Positions 11,401-23,415 of a DNA stretch of 64,000 bases are shown piece after piece. Source of the DNA: Tetmemena sp. SeJ-2015 (lineage: Eukaryota > Ciliophora > Spirotrichea > Sporadotrichida > Oxytrichidae); the NCBI GenBank assembly GCA_027382625.1, contig JAJKFJ010021175.1:62001-126000 (forward strand). The letters run 5' to 3'. The first letter of the stretch is position 1. Every line of letters starts with the position of its first letter. The translations under genes and the position numbers were made by a program. Below the pieces are notes generated by a model. It was not told the DNA's origin, did no database searches, and saw only the letters and a program-made list of their open reading frames with translations.

Positions 11401-13039
11401 TGAGTGCACTAAATACTCTTGAGCAAGCTCCATTAGGAAATCAGCGTTAAGTTTAATGTAGAATTCTAAGTTTCCACTTGCAGATTTTGTTGCAGAAATA
11501 TGTAAGTTCAGAGCCTGGTCAAGTATTCATCTATATTTAATAAATCACAGAGATCATGTCTATAAAATTTGAAGAATAGCTTTATTGCTTGATCTCTGTT
11601 CTACTTTTTCCTCCACTCAATAATGGCTTCCAAGAAAACATGCTCAGCTGTCTTTCCCATTGAATCTCCAATCTCATTTAGAAACTCTAGTTACTGCTCA
11701 GCGTCATCTAGCATTTCCTACTTTATTCTACAGTAGATCATGCCATAAAGTGGACTCATGTTTGTCTCGTCAAGTGATGAAGCCTTCTAGTATGTGGTAT
11801 ATGCAGTGGCGAAATCACCTAACAGTTACTTTTGATAACCGATTTCAGAGTGGAAAAGAGAATTTTCAGGATTTAGAGAAATTGCAAGCTCCAACATCTG
11901 AAGAGTTTACTTGAGCACTATCTCTTTTCTGCCACAGTAGCGAGCATAAAGACGAGAAAGGTTGTAGTAAAGTTCTGCATTTTTGGGTTCTTGTTAACGC
12001 ATAGCTTCTTGAAGATCTCTCATTTTATCTACCACAAGGTCCAGATCAGTTTCTCTAGAGAGCAAGTAGAAGATGTAGATTCTCCATTTATTAATGAGAT
12101 AAATGTATAATTCTAAGAGCTTCAACGTTTTATCTCTCCTCAATCATGACTTTCTAGATAGTTTCGAGAGCTTGATCCCAGTCTCCATTGAAAATGTGTA
12201 GCTTAGACTTTTCAATGAAAGCTGGATTGAAGCTTTTGTAAATGACAGTTATCTCAGAGAGGATTTCAAGTGCAATGTCGTATTTTTTCTGCTTCTCATA
12301 AACCTTAGCTCTTCCAAGCATGGCCTCTAAGTATTAAAACAAATTAAAATGCTAGCTGAGTAATAAAGTACTTGTGGTTACCTCCTTCTTCCTCATTAAG
12401 AACCATTTCGAAGAACTAGAGACTCTTTTGTTGATGCTCCTCCTTTGGCGCTGAGAGGTAGATCCATCCCTTAACAGTGTTAGCTGGTAAAGATTGAGCG
12501 TTATTCTCGAGTATCTTTTGAACTGCCTGGTTTGCCTTCTTGAACTGTTGCGTATGCCACAGGAAAGTTGCTGCTGCCAGCAAGTCTTTATCTGAAGCCA
12601 TGGACTCCTTCTCATCAAGAGTTATGGTCAAAGTGTCAATAGTCTCAATTAATCTATCTACATTACATTATTATAACCTCTTGATCTATGTGACGACAGC
12701 GTTCATGGTAGTATATGAGAGCAGTAGCTGCTGCGAACTGGACCTCTCTGCGTTCTTGAACTCTTGAGAGTTCTCTAATAGCTTCAGTAACTGATCCCTC
12801 ATTGAATATTCCGAAGGCCTTCCAAAAAATGAGGATTGGATCTGCTCCCTTCTTCATTTCCTGCACCAAAATTGTAAGCAAACATTATGAGAACAACTTA
12901 AAAGAAGCAAACTAGCTCATCAAGTCTTTTAAGAAGCTTGAATTGAAGGGTTAGAACTTACCAGATCAGTGAGTCTGCGAATTGAACACCAGAGCTTCTC
13001 TCTGATGAAGTAGTTAATGGTCGCTTGAACTTGCTCCAT
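8479..13039 (-). CDS. IFT139: Intraflagellar transport protein IFT139 (TTC21B-like)
   Basis: TPR-superhelix subunit of the IFT-A complex, which drives retrograde transport and cargo entry in cilia. The protein starts MEQVQATINYFIREKLW, matching the short N-terminus of the family. It runs through many degenerate TPR pairs (for example FWKAFGIFNEGSVTEAIREL, TFLWHTQQFKKANQAVQKIL and GLYHRYLGEPQNSLRELNVA) and ends near YPDYPKVQTDIIFKARQAIK at TGA 8481-8479. The C-terminal YPDYPK...KAR block is a family hallmark. An intron at 12861-12961 is GT-AG; the other breaks are mostly IESs. The unspliced 4.56 kb leaves room for about 1,300-1,400 residues, the normal family size. The divergent histone gene lies 660 bp upstream. 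Confidence 0.9.
8542..8571 (-). other. IES, pointer GTAAA
   Basis: Repeats at 8542-8546 and 8567-8571. Removing 25 bp restores GKDILKVYPDYPKVQTD at the IFT139 C-terminus. Confidence 0.85.
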
Positions 13040-13697
13040 GATATGTTTTTCAAAATTTAAAAATATACCTCCCTCATAATTATTCTTATTGAAATAATCA
13101 TAAGATGGCGATTCGAGAAACGATTTGACTGAGTGAGATAATGACAAAGAGTGAAATATAATCAAGAAAATGAGTTCATTATAAATAAAATTTCAATCCG
13201 CAAAACCTAAATCTCCCCCCGCACGCTCATCATCATTCTTTCAGCCACTTTTGAGACATCTCATCATCTATTTCAACTGATGTTGGATGCTGGCTAATTA
13301 TAAAGCATTGATGAGGGCTGCTGAAAATCTCTCTGCAATATGAGGATCATGAAGCTCTTTCTATCTAAAAATCATATGAGATTATCTTGGTTAAGAAGCA
13401 ACATGACTTTAGGCAGTTAGAGAATGAAAGAAAGGGGCTTGAATTAGGGAGAAGAGTGGTTTAAGTTTTTGAGATAATTTATTCAAAAGATGAGTTTTAA
13501 TAGGTTGCTTAGTTTATGATTAATCAATATCCTATTTATTTGCGATCTCGCCGCCAGAATCTCATATCTCGCAATAGATATTAAATTTTAACCAATCAAT
13601 TTTTAAATTGCTTTAGCCGATCGTAAAGTTCTCTTATTTAAACTTCCGCTTTAATAAAAACTTAAATCTTTCAATAACTAACTCAAATCAATACAAA
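13040..13697. other. Divergent promoter region, IFT139 / histone
   Basis: This 658-bp spacer lies between two divergently transcribed genes. It contains a CCCCCCGC tract near 13215 and AT-rich sequence just 5' of the histone ATG. No specific regulatory motif can be assigned. Confidence 0.5.
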
Positions 13698-14293
13698 ATG
13701 GGTAAGTTTCCTTTAAATTATCATCGATTCTAATTTATTGTGTGATTAAGTGAGATTTTTCACCATTGCGATGGATAAAACTGCAATGCGGCTATAACTG
13801 TTCAGAAAAGTGCTTCTGATAACTCTTTGAACTGAAAAATGTTGAGGCTGCGCTTCAGAGTAATGCCTATCATTTTCTCTTTAGAGAGGGAGTTGAGAGC
13901 TGTTGCAATTAAGAGTGATCTCTTCGAGAGTTGAGATTGCATATCCACTTTTCATTTCTATCTTTTTGCTGTGCTCATCCTAACTCTAATCATATAATCA
14001 TTAGCGAAGATATAAGTTTCAAGTTAAATTTAAAGAGCTCTATCCCTATAGCAAGAGCAAAGCCCACCGGTGCTAAGAAAATCGCAAAGAGAGTGACCAA
14101 GAAGGCCACCGGATCCAAGAAGATCGCCAAGAAGGCCACCAAGGCAAAGAGACCCGCCAAGAAGGCTGCTGCCCCCGCTGCTGCCGCCGCCGCACCCGTT
14201 GCCGCTTCCGCCCAGGCCACCCCTGCCAAGAAGTCAGCCAAGAAGTCTGCTGCCAAGAAATCTTCTGCCAAGAAGTCTACCAAGAAGCACTGA
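13698..14293 (+). CDS. Histone H1-like linker protein
   Basis: Short, extremely basic chromatin protein. Exon 1 is only ATGG (13698-13701); a GT-AG intron of 350 bp (13702-14051) follows; exon 2 runs to TGA at 14293, giving 81 residues. The protein is built of Lys/Ala/Ser/Pro repeats (KKIAKRVTKKATG, KRPAKKAAAPAAAAAAPVA, AKKSAKKSAAKKSSAKKS) and has no winged-helix globular domain, as known for ciliate macronuclear H1. GC-ended codons (gcc, aag, acc) stand out from neighbours and suggest high expression. The huge first intron could hide an IES. An Ala-rich frame on the opposite strand is only a shadow. Confidence 0.9.
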
Positions 14294-14682
14294 ATACAGA
14301 CGCCCTCCTGCGTCCCAAAGACAAAGAATAGAGTTTGACGACTGATATGCCGCTCAATTGCAGCGTATTAATTGTATCAAAATTTCCAAAAATTTTCCCT
14401 CTCTTCTCGCTTAATGCAACTATCCATTATACCCTCCTTAATTTTTATCGCTCACTGTTAATCAAGTTAATTTCCCTCCATGTTCAGTTGTACCTAATGC
14501 CTGTATTTAAATTCAAGTATTTAAATTATATCCTCCAAATCGCAAACAAGTGAAATGATTTAAGCAAAATTACCAATGATTACAAAATATGGAGATTAGT
14601 TCACAGTTACAATTTTATGTCAAATTATTGGCTGTCTATATTGTTCTCTTCATTTGGACCTTCATTTACCTGATTATTCATT
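14294..14682. other. Convergent 3' flanks of histone and the next gene
   Basis: Holds the histone 3' untranslated region and AT-rich spacer. No coding signal is supported. Confidence 0.5.
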
Positions 14683-17290
14683 TCAAGTATCATTATCTCC
14701 TGTTAATCTACTTTCTCTTTCCATTCTTTGAATGCTCCCTCTCCCAAAAGCCTTAGCAGAGCTCTCTCTAAAAGGATTGTTGGATATAGAATTCTTGAGC
14801 AAACTCTTGCAAAGAGAAAGCTCTCTTCTTAATTCTCTATTTGCCTTTACATATTTCCGACTTAGCTTTTTGCTCTACTTTGAAATTTAATCACAAGACT
14901 TGTTGATGTCCGCAATTCGGGATACGTTCTCAGAAGATCGCAGCATGTTCTCTGATAATAGGTTCTTGTTTTAAATGCCCAAAATATCATTTAAAAAGTT
15001 TGAGGCAAAGTTTGAGTTTGACTGTGAGTTGAACATTGAAGATAAAAGCATTTTACCACTCTAGACTTCTTTAATCATCATCTAGTTAGCTGCTGTTGAT
15101 AAGGAGTTCGGGGATCCTCCTGATTAAAACTAAAGAGAACTTTTATTTTCCAGCTTCCTATTTCTGCTTAAACATAGGTGGAAAAAAATCTATGATAATT
15201 GGCTTATCTATGAAGCAAGGGGTTTTCTTGTAAGCTTGCTGATGATGTAGGTATAGTCTGCACTCTAGTTCGGGAGAGTCTTTGAAGATGCCTCTTGTCC
15301 TACTTAGCTAAGCTGTTGCTAAGAGTTCTCATTTGATTCTGCAAAAGCAAGAGTTCTATTACTTCTTGTTATGATCTTGACTGCATTCTGTGGCAATGAT
15401 TACTTTCTCATCTAGAAATTATTGTTGCCAGCTTGAGATGCTTATGAAGGAAGGCTCTACTTAGATTCATTTTTCTTTAATTTCAGAAGTCTCTGCTTTT
15501 CATCTTGAAAATAGTGACGTTGAATTTCCTCTGCTACTTTAAGGATATCCTCTTAGTCAACTCTTCCATTTAAGTTGTTATTGGATCTGAGATTAGCAAA
15601 TGATTATCCACTGTAAGTAACCATATCTTGCATGCTCTTCTTATCTCCATCAATGAAACTCTAATGCACTTTCTTTAGGGTCTCTTCAATTTTCTTGTCA
15701 GTAATTATAGCAACTGCAATTTTATATGAGGACTCAGAATAAATGGGAAATTATCTACTTTTGGCTTACTCTGTTGATTTACTTTCCAGTTAAAGCCATC
15801 TTTTTATGAAGAGCCGCTTCTAACCCAGTAGAAACCTAAGTTGATAACCCTATATTGTTGTACAGCTCTTCACTCTATTCTCTGTGTTTATTCACCACTT
15901 CATTTATACTCATTCCACTGTTCTACAAAGCTTTGTACTAAGTGTAGTCTAGGCCATGACTGTCCTTGTCTTCTTCCATTATCTGATGCTTCGGAACTAG
16001 ATAAAGACGCATCTTATAAAGTCGCAAATATTAAGGCTATAACTTTCAATGATATTGTATATTCTCTTAGTTTCTTGTATCTCATCTCGTTGCTTTTCTC
16101 CTGTTGCTCATTAATGAGTGTCTTCATGACCTCTCCTCTATTACTTTTTTGGCCTGGGCTATTGAGAGTGCTACTTCTGTTACTGAATCCAGTAGTTATA
16201 AATCCTCTCTTTTTTTCAAAATCCTTGTCTTTGCTTTTATTCTAAGCAGTATTTTCTTGTACATTTTGTGTTTTAATTTTAGTTGCGCTCTCATTCATTT
16301 TTTATTGATTATGCTAGTTCACTATTTTATTGATTTTGGTTTCTATATTTGAGTGAGACATTGTGTTGTGGAAAGGGTTTGTGAAAAACTTCAATTACAT
16401 CAGCTCCTCTCTGTACTTTTTGATATTTTCTCTGCAGTCTCTGGCTCTTAACTACTCCAGAACTTGTAGAGTCTCAAACTGCTTCTGCTCTTCTGCCTTA
16501 TTAGGCTTGTTTTAAATATGGAGTCTAAAAATTAAGATACTTAGTTTTGGATCTCTTATGCAAACTAAAGTATATTATTGTCTGAATCATCAATGACTGC
16601 TTTTCTCCTTTTGAATCTGGCAAGCTTCCTTTCCCTTTCACTTTACTTAGTAGCACTTGCTTTGCTCTCACTCCCATCAAAACTGGTATTGTGAAGTTAA
16701 CTCTTTGCTAGTAAATCTTTTGATTTTTAAAGCAGTGACTCTTTACGCTTACTCCCTATCTGATTCTTCTGCTATTCCTATTTTGATTGTAACTTAGGTG
16801 AATGCTGCTCTGCTATACTATTGACTTCCTAAGATCTATTTTAAGCAGTCTTCTCATCTTAATTGCTCTTGAAATTATTGGGATCCTTTTCTTTATATCT
16901 TTATTAAATTAATGGGTAGGAACTATCCCTTTATTCTGAGGCAAAGTGTGCAAGAGAGTTTCTCTCGCCTTTTATTCGAGGAAGGGAACTTAAAATTAAA
17001 TGCTTTTACGATTTGATGTATGATCATAGGAGTTATCAATATCCGTATTCGTCTTGTTAAATACGTGCACTTCCGATGATATCTGTATTCAAACTTTATA
17101 TTAAACGAATAGAATAGTTAATTCTTCTTTTGTTTCTCTAAGCTATTTAATTTGAGGAGAGCTCGTTCTCTCCATATTCATTCATGCTTTGTTTAATATT
17201 GCTCACTCTCGGTAGGACGCGAGTACTTTGCTCTTTTTGGGTTGCAGTTGGAGATAGATGTATCTCGAATTATCCACTTTTTATCTTCAT
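14683..17290 (-). CDS. Coiled-coil, Ser/Asn/Gln-rich protein, unrecognised
   Basis: Starts MKIKSGQFEIHLSPTATQ at 17290 and ends at TGA 14685-14683. The middle contains charged helical stretches (KAEEQKQFETLQVLEQLRAR, RQEDILKVAEEIQ-type segments) that look like coiled coil. The C-terminal third is rich in Ser, Asn and Gln (SNSNFASNFLNDILGIQNKN). Frames are joined by an IES at 16996-17062 and probably another near 15860-15960. One base is missing in an A run (T run on the + strand at 16887-16890): adding it turns KKRIPII into KKKDPNNFKSNQDEK and continues the coding frame. No family is recognised; low-complexity proteins of this kind are common in hypotrichs. Confidence 0.65.
16996..17062 (-). 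other. IES, pointer TTAAAT
   Basis: Repeats at 16996-17001 and 17057-17062. Removing 61 bp carries the N-terminal frame past its TGA into QFQVPFLEQKARET. Confidence 0.65.
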
Positions 17291-17401
17291 TGATTTATAT
17301 TACAATAATTAAGTGAAATTAAATGAATAATGCAAGGCAAGTGAGAGATAAAGAAAAGTACAATCAGGATTAAGGATAAGATCTAAAATATAAGTGATTT
17401 A

Positions 17402-19641
17402 TCACTTCTCAACTTCCAAAATAGCGTGCCAGAGAGTAGCAGAGAGATGAGAGTTGGAAATCTCCTTGACGCACACGCCATTCAATGCTCTAAGGTACTG
17501 CCTGGACTTTTGCCTCTTGAACTCCTATATTGCCTTCTCTCCATGATAGATTGTCAAGAAGTTAATCAGTTCATATTCAAATACTCTAGATTTAAAACAC
17601 TCTATGAATTTAGTTTCTTATAGTCAGCAATATCCTTAGTTGCTAGTTCAATCTCAGTTTCTAACTTGGTGATTTCACTGAGTTTTCCACTCTTGCTCTT
17701 GAAAATGTTCTTGATGGAAGTCTTGCCCTGATTGAGTTTTTCAAGTTCAGCCTAGTCAGAGCGCCTCTTGCTTTCAGTAGCAGATTGCAGCTTCACAACT
17801 TATTCTCTGCCTGTGAGTGCTTCGTTCATGCCTTTCAAGTCAAGTAACTCTCCCTTTAACCAGTAGTAGGCTTCTCTGTAAGGATTACGCCATTTTCTGA
17901 AAGTAGTATCGATGCGCTCCTTCATGTCTCCAAGGCTTGGGTGAGTCAAGATGCGTTTACCCTAGTCTGAGTCAGAATAAAACTCAACGTTATTGTCCTC
18001 ATAAACTATATTTGCTCTTTTCATTAAACCTATTTAAATAGAATTTTACCCAAAGCTATAAATTACAGCAAATACTTTACTTGAGTAGACTATTGACAAT
18101 AGTTTTGTAGCTGTGATCTGAGGCATCTTTATTGAGTATCATTTTCTTGAGTTGCTTCTTTTGAATCTCCATCACAGGAATTACCTTTCTGAGGAACACT
18201 TGGAATTCTATGATATTGTCTTTGTAGTTTTGAATCGCTGGACCTTCTTGATCTTCATCCACATTAAAGTTCAGTCTGTACTTCTCCAAAATTTGCATGG
18301 GTGATTGACGAATAAGTCCGTTCAAAATCTTCTCCACATCTCCCTTTTCCCTCGCAAAGATCTTAAACTCCTTAGAGTGGATCAAATAGTCAAACTTTGC
18401 AAGTTCCTTCATAAATCTTTCAAGTAGACTGCAAAAAATTACTTTAAAATAAGCGATATGAAGATATGAAAGAGTAGACTTCTTCTTTCTTCAACAAACT
18501 TAACTTCGTTGTTACCTACAAGTTTCTTCTCAGGCAGAGCTGGGATATAGATACCTGGCCATCTGCTCTGAAGTGCGTTCTTAAGAGCAAAGAACTAACT
18601 AAATCTGCGCACATCTTCGAAACTTCCATCAGCATCAATTCTAAAAGTTTCAAACTTATAGCTATCTATATTTTTGAATTCCAGTGACAGTATATTTCAT
18701 ATGGCCGCCTATCTTAACTGGATTTGACACTGAGAACTGCTTTACTTTTGGATCCTCCTGCTCTTTCACTGGCTCATCAAGATTAACTTCCTTCATGGAG
18801 CTTAGATCATCTAGTATCATTTTCTTAAGTTTCTCGGCCTCTAATTTGGCTTTCTTATCTTCTTCACTGATGACCTTAGGTTGAGAAGGAGCTGCCTTGG
18901 GCTTCTCAGTTGCGGCAGGTCTTTCAACTTGTTTAAGAGAGGGCTTAGAGTTTGCATTATCATCAATCTGATAAGGCGAGTCATCAAACAGGTTTCCCCT
19001 CTCTGATGCTACTTATGACTTAACAGGTTCTTATTTAATACACTATCATTAATATAGCAAGATGATAATTTGGGAACTGCCTTAGGTGGAGAAGGCTCTC
19101 TTGTTTTTTCCTCTGCAGGTTGGTAGCTTGGCTAGTAATCATCATCCTCGTCATCAAACTAGAAGAATGATTATGATTTGAACAGTAGATGTATATCCCT
19201 TAATTAATTACCATTTTCTTTGGCTTTGCTGTGGCTGCAGGCTTATCACTTGCAGTCTTGTAAAGATCTTCACTAGGCTCAGAAACTTGGCTTTTAATCT
19301 AGCTTGCTGTTGTTGTTTCAGGTTCTGTGGCAGTTTGAGATGGAGTGTAGCTGTATGAAGTTGCTCCCTCGTCTTCATCGTCGTCATCAAAGAGCTTTCT
19401 TCCGCCTCTTGATCCACTCACAGAAACCTTAGCTTCAATCTATGGCTCTGCCTATTTCTAAGGAGCAGCCTTTGGAGTCGGCTTCTCAGGTTCCTGAGCT
19501 TGAGGAGTGTATCCTACAAGAAAATTTACTTAAATGCATAGCGAAGATTGCGTATGGGTGTATGGTTTGCAAATTACCTGAGCTCTGATCCTCGTCCTCA
19601 TCATCATCGTCAAAGAGCTTTCTTCTTTTGTATGTTTCCAT
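17402..19641 (-). CDS. Sorting nexin with PX domain and C-terminal BAR-like coil
   Basis: Endosomal phosphoinositide-binding protein. The N-terminus (METYKRRKLFDDDDEDEDQS) opens an acidic, disordered region in which the motif KLFDDDDEDE recurs. Mid-protein is a PX domain: RRFSQFFALKNALQSRWPGI, then IPALPEKKLVG (the basic IPxLPxK lipid-binding strand-loop) and ERRSLLERFMKELAKFDYL with the expected Arg. After it comes a long helical region (IQKKQLKKMILNKDA, EKAIQEFKRQKSRQYLRAL) that fits a BAR-type membrane-curving coil, ending ATLWHAILEVEK at TGA 17404-17402. This order is that of SNX1/2/4-like proteins. Introns or IESs interrupt the acidic region and the PX/BAR junction. Confident as a sorting nexin, not to subtype. 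Confidence 0.85.
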
Positions 19642-20090
19642 TTTAATAAGATGGTAATATTCCAGAAAGTTTAATGGTTCTAAGGAATTATATATCACTT
19701 TATCATTTTAATATGTAGTTCAATTTCATGAGGAAGAAATTGCATTGTCATAACTTTAACATGCTAATTCCTCTTGCTAACATATTTATATAATTTCATT
19801 CTTTAAATTAAATGAAATAAAGATCGAAAATAAATGAGAAAAGCTTAAATAAAAGAATATATTTTAAGAAATCGTAAATTCATATAGAGTTTAATTCAAG
19901 ATTTCTATTAAAATTTTAGCTATAGTAAGTATTTTACTTATAATTATATAAATGATATATTTTAAAGACTCCTTCTTGCAAAGATTGATAAAAATATTTC
20001 AATAGTATCTTTCAGATCTCCTATAAAGCCTAAAATCTTTAGATATGGATTAATTTATTAGAAGTAAAATAAATAAGTAAGTCTTGCAAA
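19642..20090. other. AT-rich intergenic spacer
   Basis: Very AT-rich sequence upstream of the sorting nexin and downstream of the Gln-rich gene. Nothing supported within it. Confidence 0.5.
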
Positions 20091-22954
20091 TCAAAAGTTA
20101 TTCTCAATCAAAAGCTCATCTCTATTATTACTTTCTGGTTCATAAAAATCCTTTGACTCTTGTGCTTTCCTTCTCTTTCTTAATGTCTTACTTTTAGTCT
20201 GATTATCTGCTTTTGACTACATAGATCCCTGGGAAATGACTGATTCATCACTCTGAATGTCAATTGCAACTTCCTGGCTTTTAGATTTCTTGCCAACTTA
20301 TTTCGCTTCTAAAAGATCTATAGAGATAGCACTAGTATTATTAGCCTACTATGAGTGAGATATCTCCTATCTCATGAGAGGGTGGTTATGGTTGAGATCA
20401 TGATGAATCAGCAAATAAGTCTTTTTACTCAAACTTGGATGACTTTACTGTTGATTTTATAAATGCTGCTCCTGTATCTTATACTCTACAAAAAATTAGC
20501 AAGTGCTTGTAGAATAGCAGGTGTACTTGAATTTCTAAAAGGAATCTGAAACAGAGGTATGTTTGCTTTTTGAATCTACTTTCAGCTTGAATGAATTCAG
20601 TTAGGCTAAAGTCAACAGCTATTTAAGTAAATCTTTCTCATTTTAAGCCTCAATCTTCTCAAATTTGCTGAGATAGCTTGCTTAAACTTGCTGTAAAAAT
20701 TGCCTCTAAGGTTAAAATGGATACAACTAATCTCTATGAATACTTGGCTGGGCTCTCACTTAACTTAATTCTGCTCTTTGCTATTAATCTTACTTGATAT
20801 CCTTCTCTATATTCAATAAACCTAAAGGATGAGATATCACCTAAAAATTCTAATTTTACTAGTGGAGAATTGCATTCTAATTGTTTATAATTTGATTTTG
20901 CGTTAATTAAATCTTATTTTGAACTTGATCAAAGATTTATCTTGTCAAACTTTTTTCATTATTTTCCTCTGGATTTTAGGCAATACTATTTCTAAGATTT
21001 TGGTTAACTTTATTGCATGAACCATCATTTCGTGATATACGAGGTATTGTCTTTTTTGCAACCATTTTATTTAGCTGATTTCCAAGATGTGCTTGGTTTT
21101 ATTTAGGTTTCCCAGTATGCCTCACCTTAGATTTTCTTAAGTTTTATGCAAAATCATCATCCTAAATCTCTTATGGATTTATGATAAGTGTCTTTGATGC
21201 TGCTTGCTGATTATTCCTTTTTAACATTTATTAGCATTTTACTGGCTTTTTGCGGTTTCTTACGATATCTGGACTACCCTAAGTCTCTGATGTCGCTTCT
21301 TACTATTTCTTAGCTAGACTTTTGTTATCCTATTTTTATCTCTTGTAAGTTTGAAGAGTCGAGCGCAATGGAGCTCTATTCGAGATACTTATAAAAGGGA
21401 TACCGCCTAGTTATCTTTGAATTTAAACTGGTTCATCATTTTAGGGTAGCTACTGATCATTTTAGGGTGCCTGCCCATTATTTTAACTTGCCGCTTATAT
21501 AAACTAGTTAGGATCAAATCTTGTTTCTCTAATCTGGCTTTGAATTTTCCTTACCTCTTCGTCCTAAGTAAATTCTTCTTTTGTGGGCTATAAATCAGGA
21601 TTGGGGTTTTGCTTAGAATTTCTTTTACTCTTTGGAGTGCTACATTTATCAGCCTCATTGAGGGCCGGAATTTCTGGTTCCTAGTAGTTTAGTCTTATTC
21701 CAGAGACTTCGCTTCTTAAAAGTGGCCTCATATTAGGGTCCTGCTCAGAGACATTGTCATATTCTACAGCTAAGTCTGCATCATCAGGATTCTCCTCTTC
21801 TTCACCTAAGATTTTCCTTTTCCTTCTTGTCAAAGGTCCTTAAAAGGACTATTTCGGCTGGGAATTTTTCTTAGATGGCCAGGTTTTACCTTTCTAGGAG
21901 TTGGAGCAGCTTAAGCTTTCTTTTTCCTTGTAGGTGCTCTATTTGAGAAGTTGCTATTCTTTACATTCAAAATCGGAGGTGCTCGCGACGGTATAATTTT
22001 GAGAAGAGGCATTTACTATTATGGTGCTTGAATTTATTAAGATTGTTGTTGCTGTTAAAGTTAGACTGCATTTTGAAGTTATTAGTTGCTAATCGGCATT
22101 TGATTTTGCATTAGGGAGCTTTGAACTTGGTTTTAGGCCTAGATTTATTGGCGTAAAAGTTCCTGAAAGTATAAGGTCTACAAAATCTCAGGAGGAAATC
22201 CTCCTATCATTTATTAAGGTATTTGAGGTTGCGCCTAATTGCTGTTCTATTGATTTTGAAAGTTGCTTTCATTTTGCTACTGAATTTAAATTGGCTGAGA
22301 AGCAGCAATTTAGCCAAATTTTTGTGTTCCTTGAGGAATCATTATCATTGGGCTTATATTGCTATGAAGTTGCGATTAATTTCGATCTTCAGAGGATAGA
22401 TCTATATTTTCACTTTTACTTTAGCGACTACCCCGCCTTCTTTATACACCTTCATTTGATCGATCTTTCTGACTTGTCTAAAGTTTAACATTTGGATTCA
22501 TTAAAGAGTAGACATCGCCATCCCTTATATTGTCTAGCTTCTTCACTATCCATCCATTTTAGTTCATCAAAACTAGTCCATTTTCAAAATTCATTTCAAT
22601 TGCTGAGGCCATTTCCTTCAAGAATTCTTCGAAAGCTAGTTCTTAGATTTACTAATTCCTGTTCACAAATTTCTGGAAATTCTAAGCTAGATTGCTTTTT
22701 TAAGGCTGAGCACTATGCTAACTCACCCTCTAGCTCATATTAAAAAACGAGTCCTCATTAAACTGATTTTAAATTGCTAAAGCAGGTTGACCACCATCGT
22801 TGTAATGCTCTGACTTGGTTAGATCTAAGACAAGCTAAGAAACCTATGTCTCTGCGATTTAAAAATACTTTTATTTGTTGAAGACTATCTACTCTACGAG
22901 ATTTGTTGTTGGATGCTTTAGTCCAATTAATTTCTCTTGCTACTAATTACTCAT
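20091..22954 (-). CDS. Gln/Asn-rich basic protein, possibly nuclear
   Basis: A long frame from ATG at 22954 (MSNQQQEKLIGLKHPTTN) to TGA at 20093-20091, most of it Gln, Asn, Ser and Pro. The N-terminal 130 residues look folded (EELAFEEFLKEMASAIEMNF-like helix). Then follow long poly-Gln stretches, basic clusters such as RAPTRKKKAQAAPTPRK and TRRKRKILGEEEENPDD that resemble nuclear localisation signals, and a basic C-terminus (SKTLRKRRKAQESKDF). One frame break coincides with a T run on the + strand at 21865-21869 and is fixed by one extra base. No catalytic domain is visible. A transcription- or chromatin-associated scaffold is only a guess. Confidence 0.65.
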
Positions 22955-23415
22955 ACTTATTTCTCCTCTTAATGTCTAAAATAAATGTTGGACTCTATTC
23001 TTTATTATACCCAAAGCAATTTATTGAATATTTGCTTTACCATAATCATACGATAATTTTCAACTCTCTGTTGATTATATATAGTTTTTAATTTAATTTT
23101 CTGATTTTTCTCTTATTTGTCTATCTATTCTTTGTATGGTTGAGAAGAGGTGAGAATCTGAAAAGATGAAGATCGAAGAGCATAAAAGCTTAAAGGAATG
23201 TATTCGGCGTCGAGACATAAATTAGGGTTAGTTATAGCAACAATTTCATCAATTTATAAGCGCTCTAACAACTCATGGGTATAGCCATGAGGGTAGAGTA
23301 TAAAATACAATCTTAAAAACAGATTAAATGGATTGTGAAGAGTGAGATTAGTATTATATGGTTGCAATAAGGAATATTGTGGTCTTAGATGTGCCAATCC
23401 TAGGGGCTAATGCGC
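22955..23415. other. Intergenic spacer
   Basis: AT-rich spacer between the Gln-rich gene start and the kinase 3' end. No supported features. Confidence 0.45.

Noticed and set aside
13990..14283. Ala/Leu-rich open frame antisense to the histone gene
   Set aside because: It is the complement of Lys/Ala codon repeats. The plus-strand frame has the start, splice sites and stop of a linker histone.
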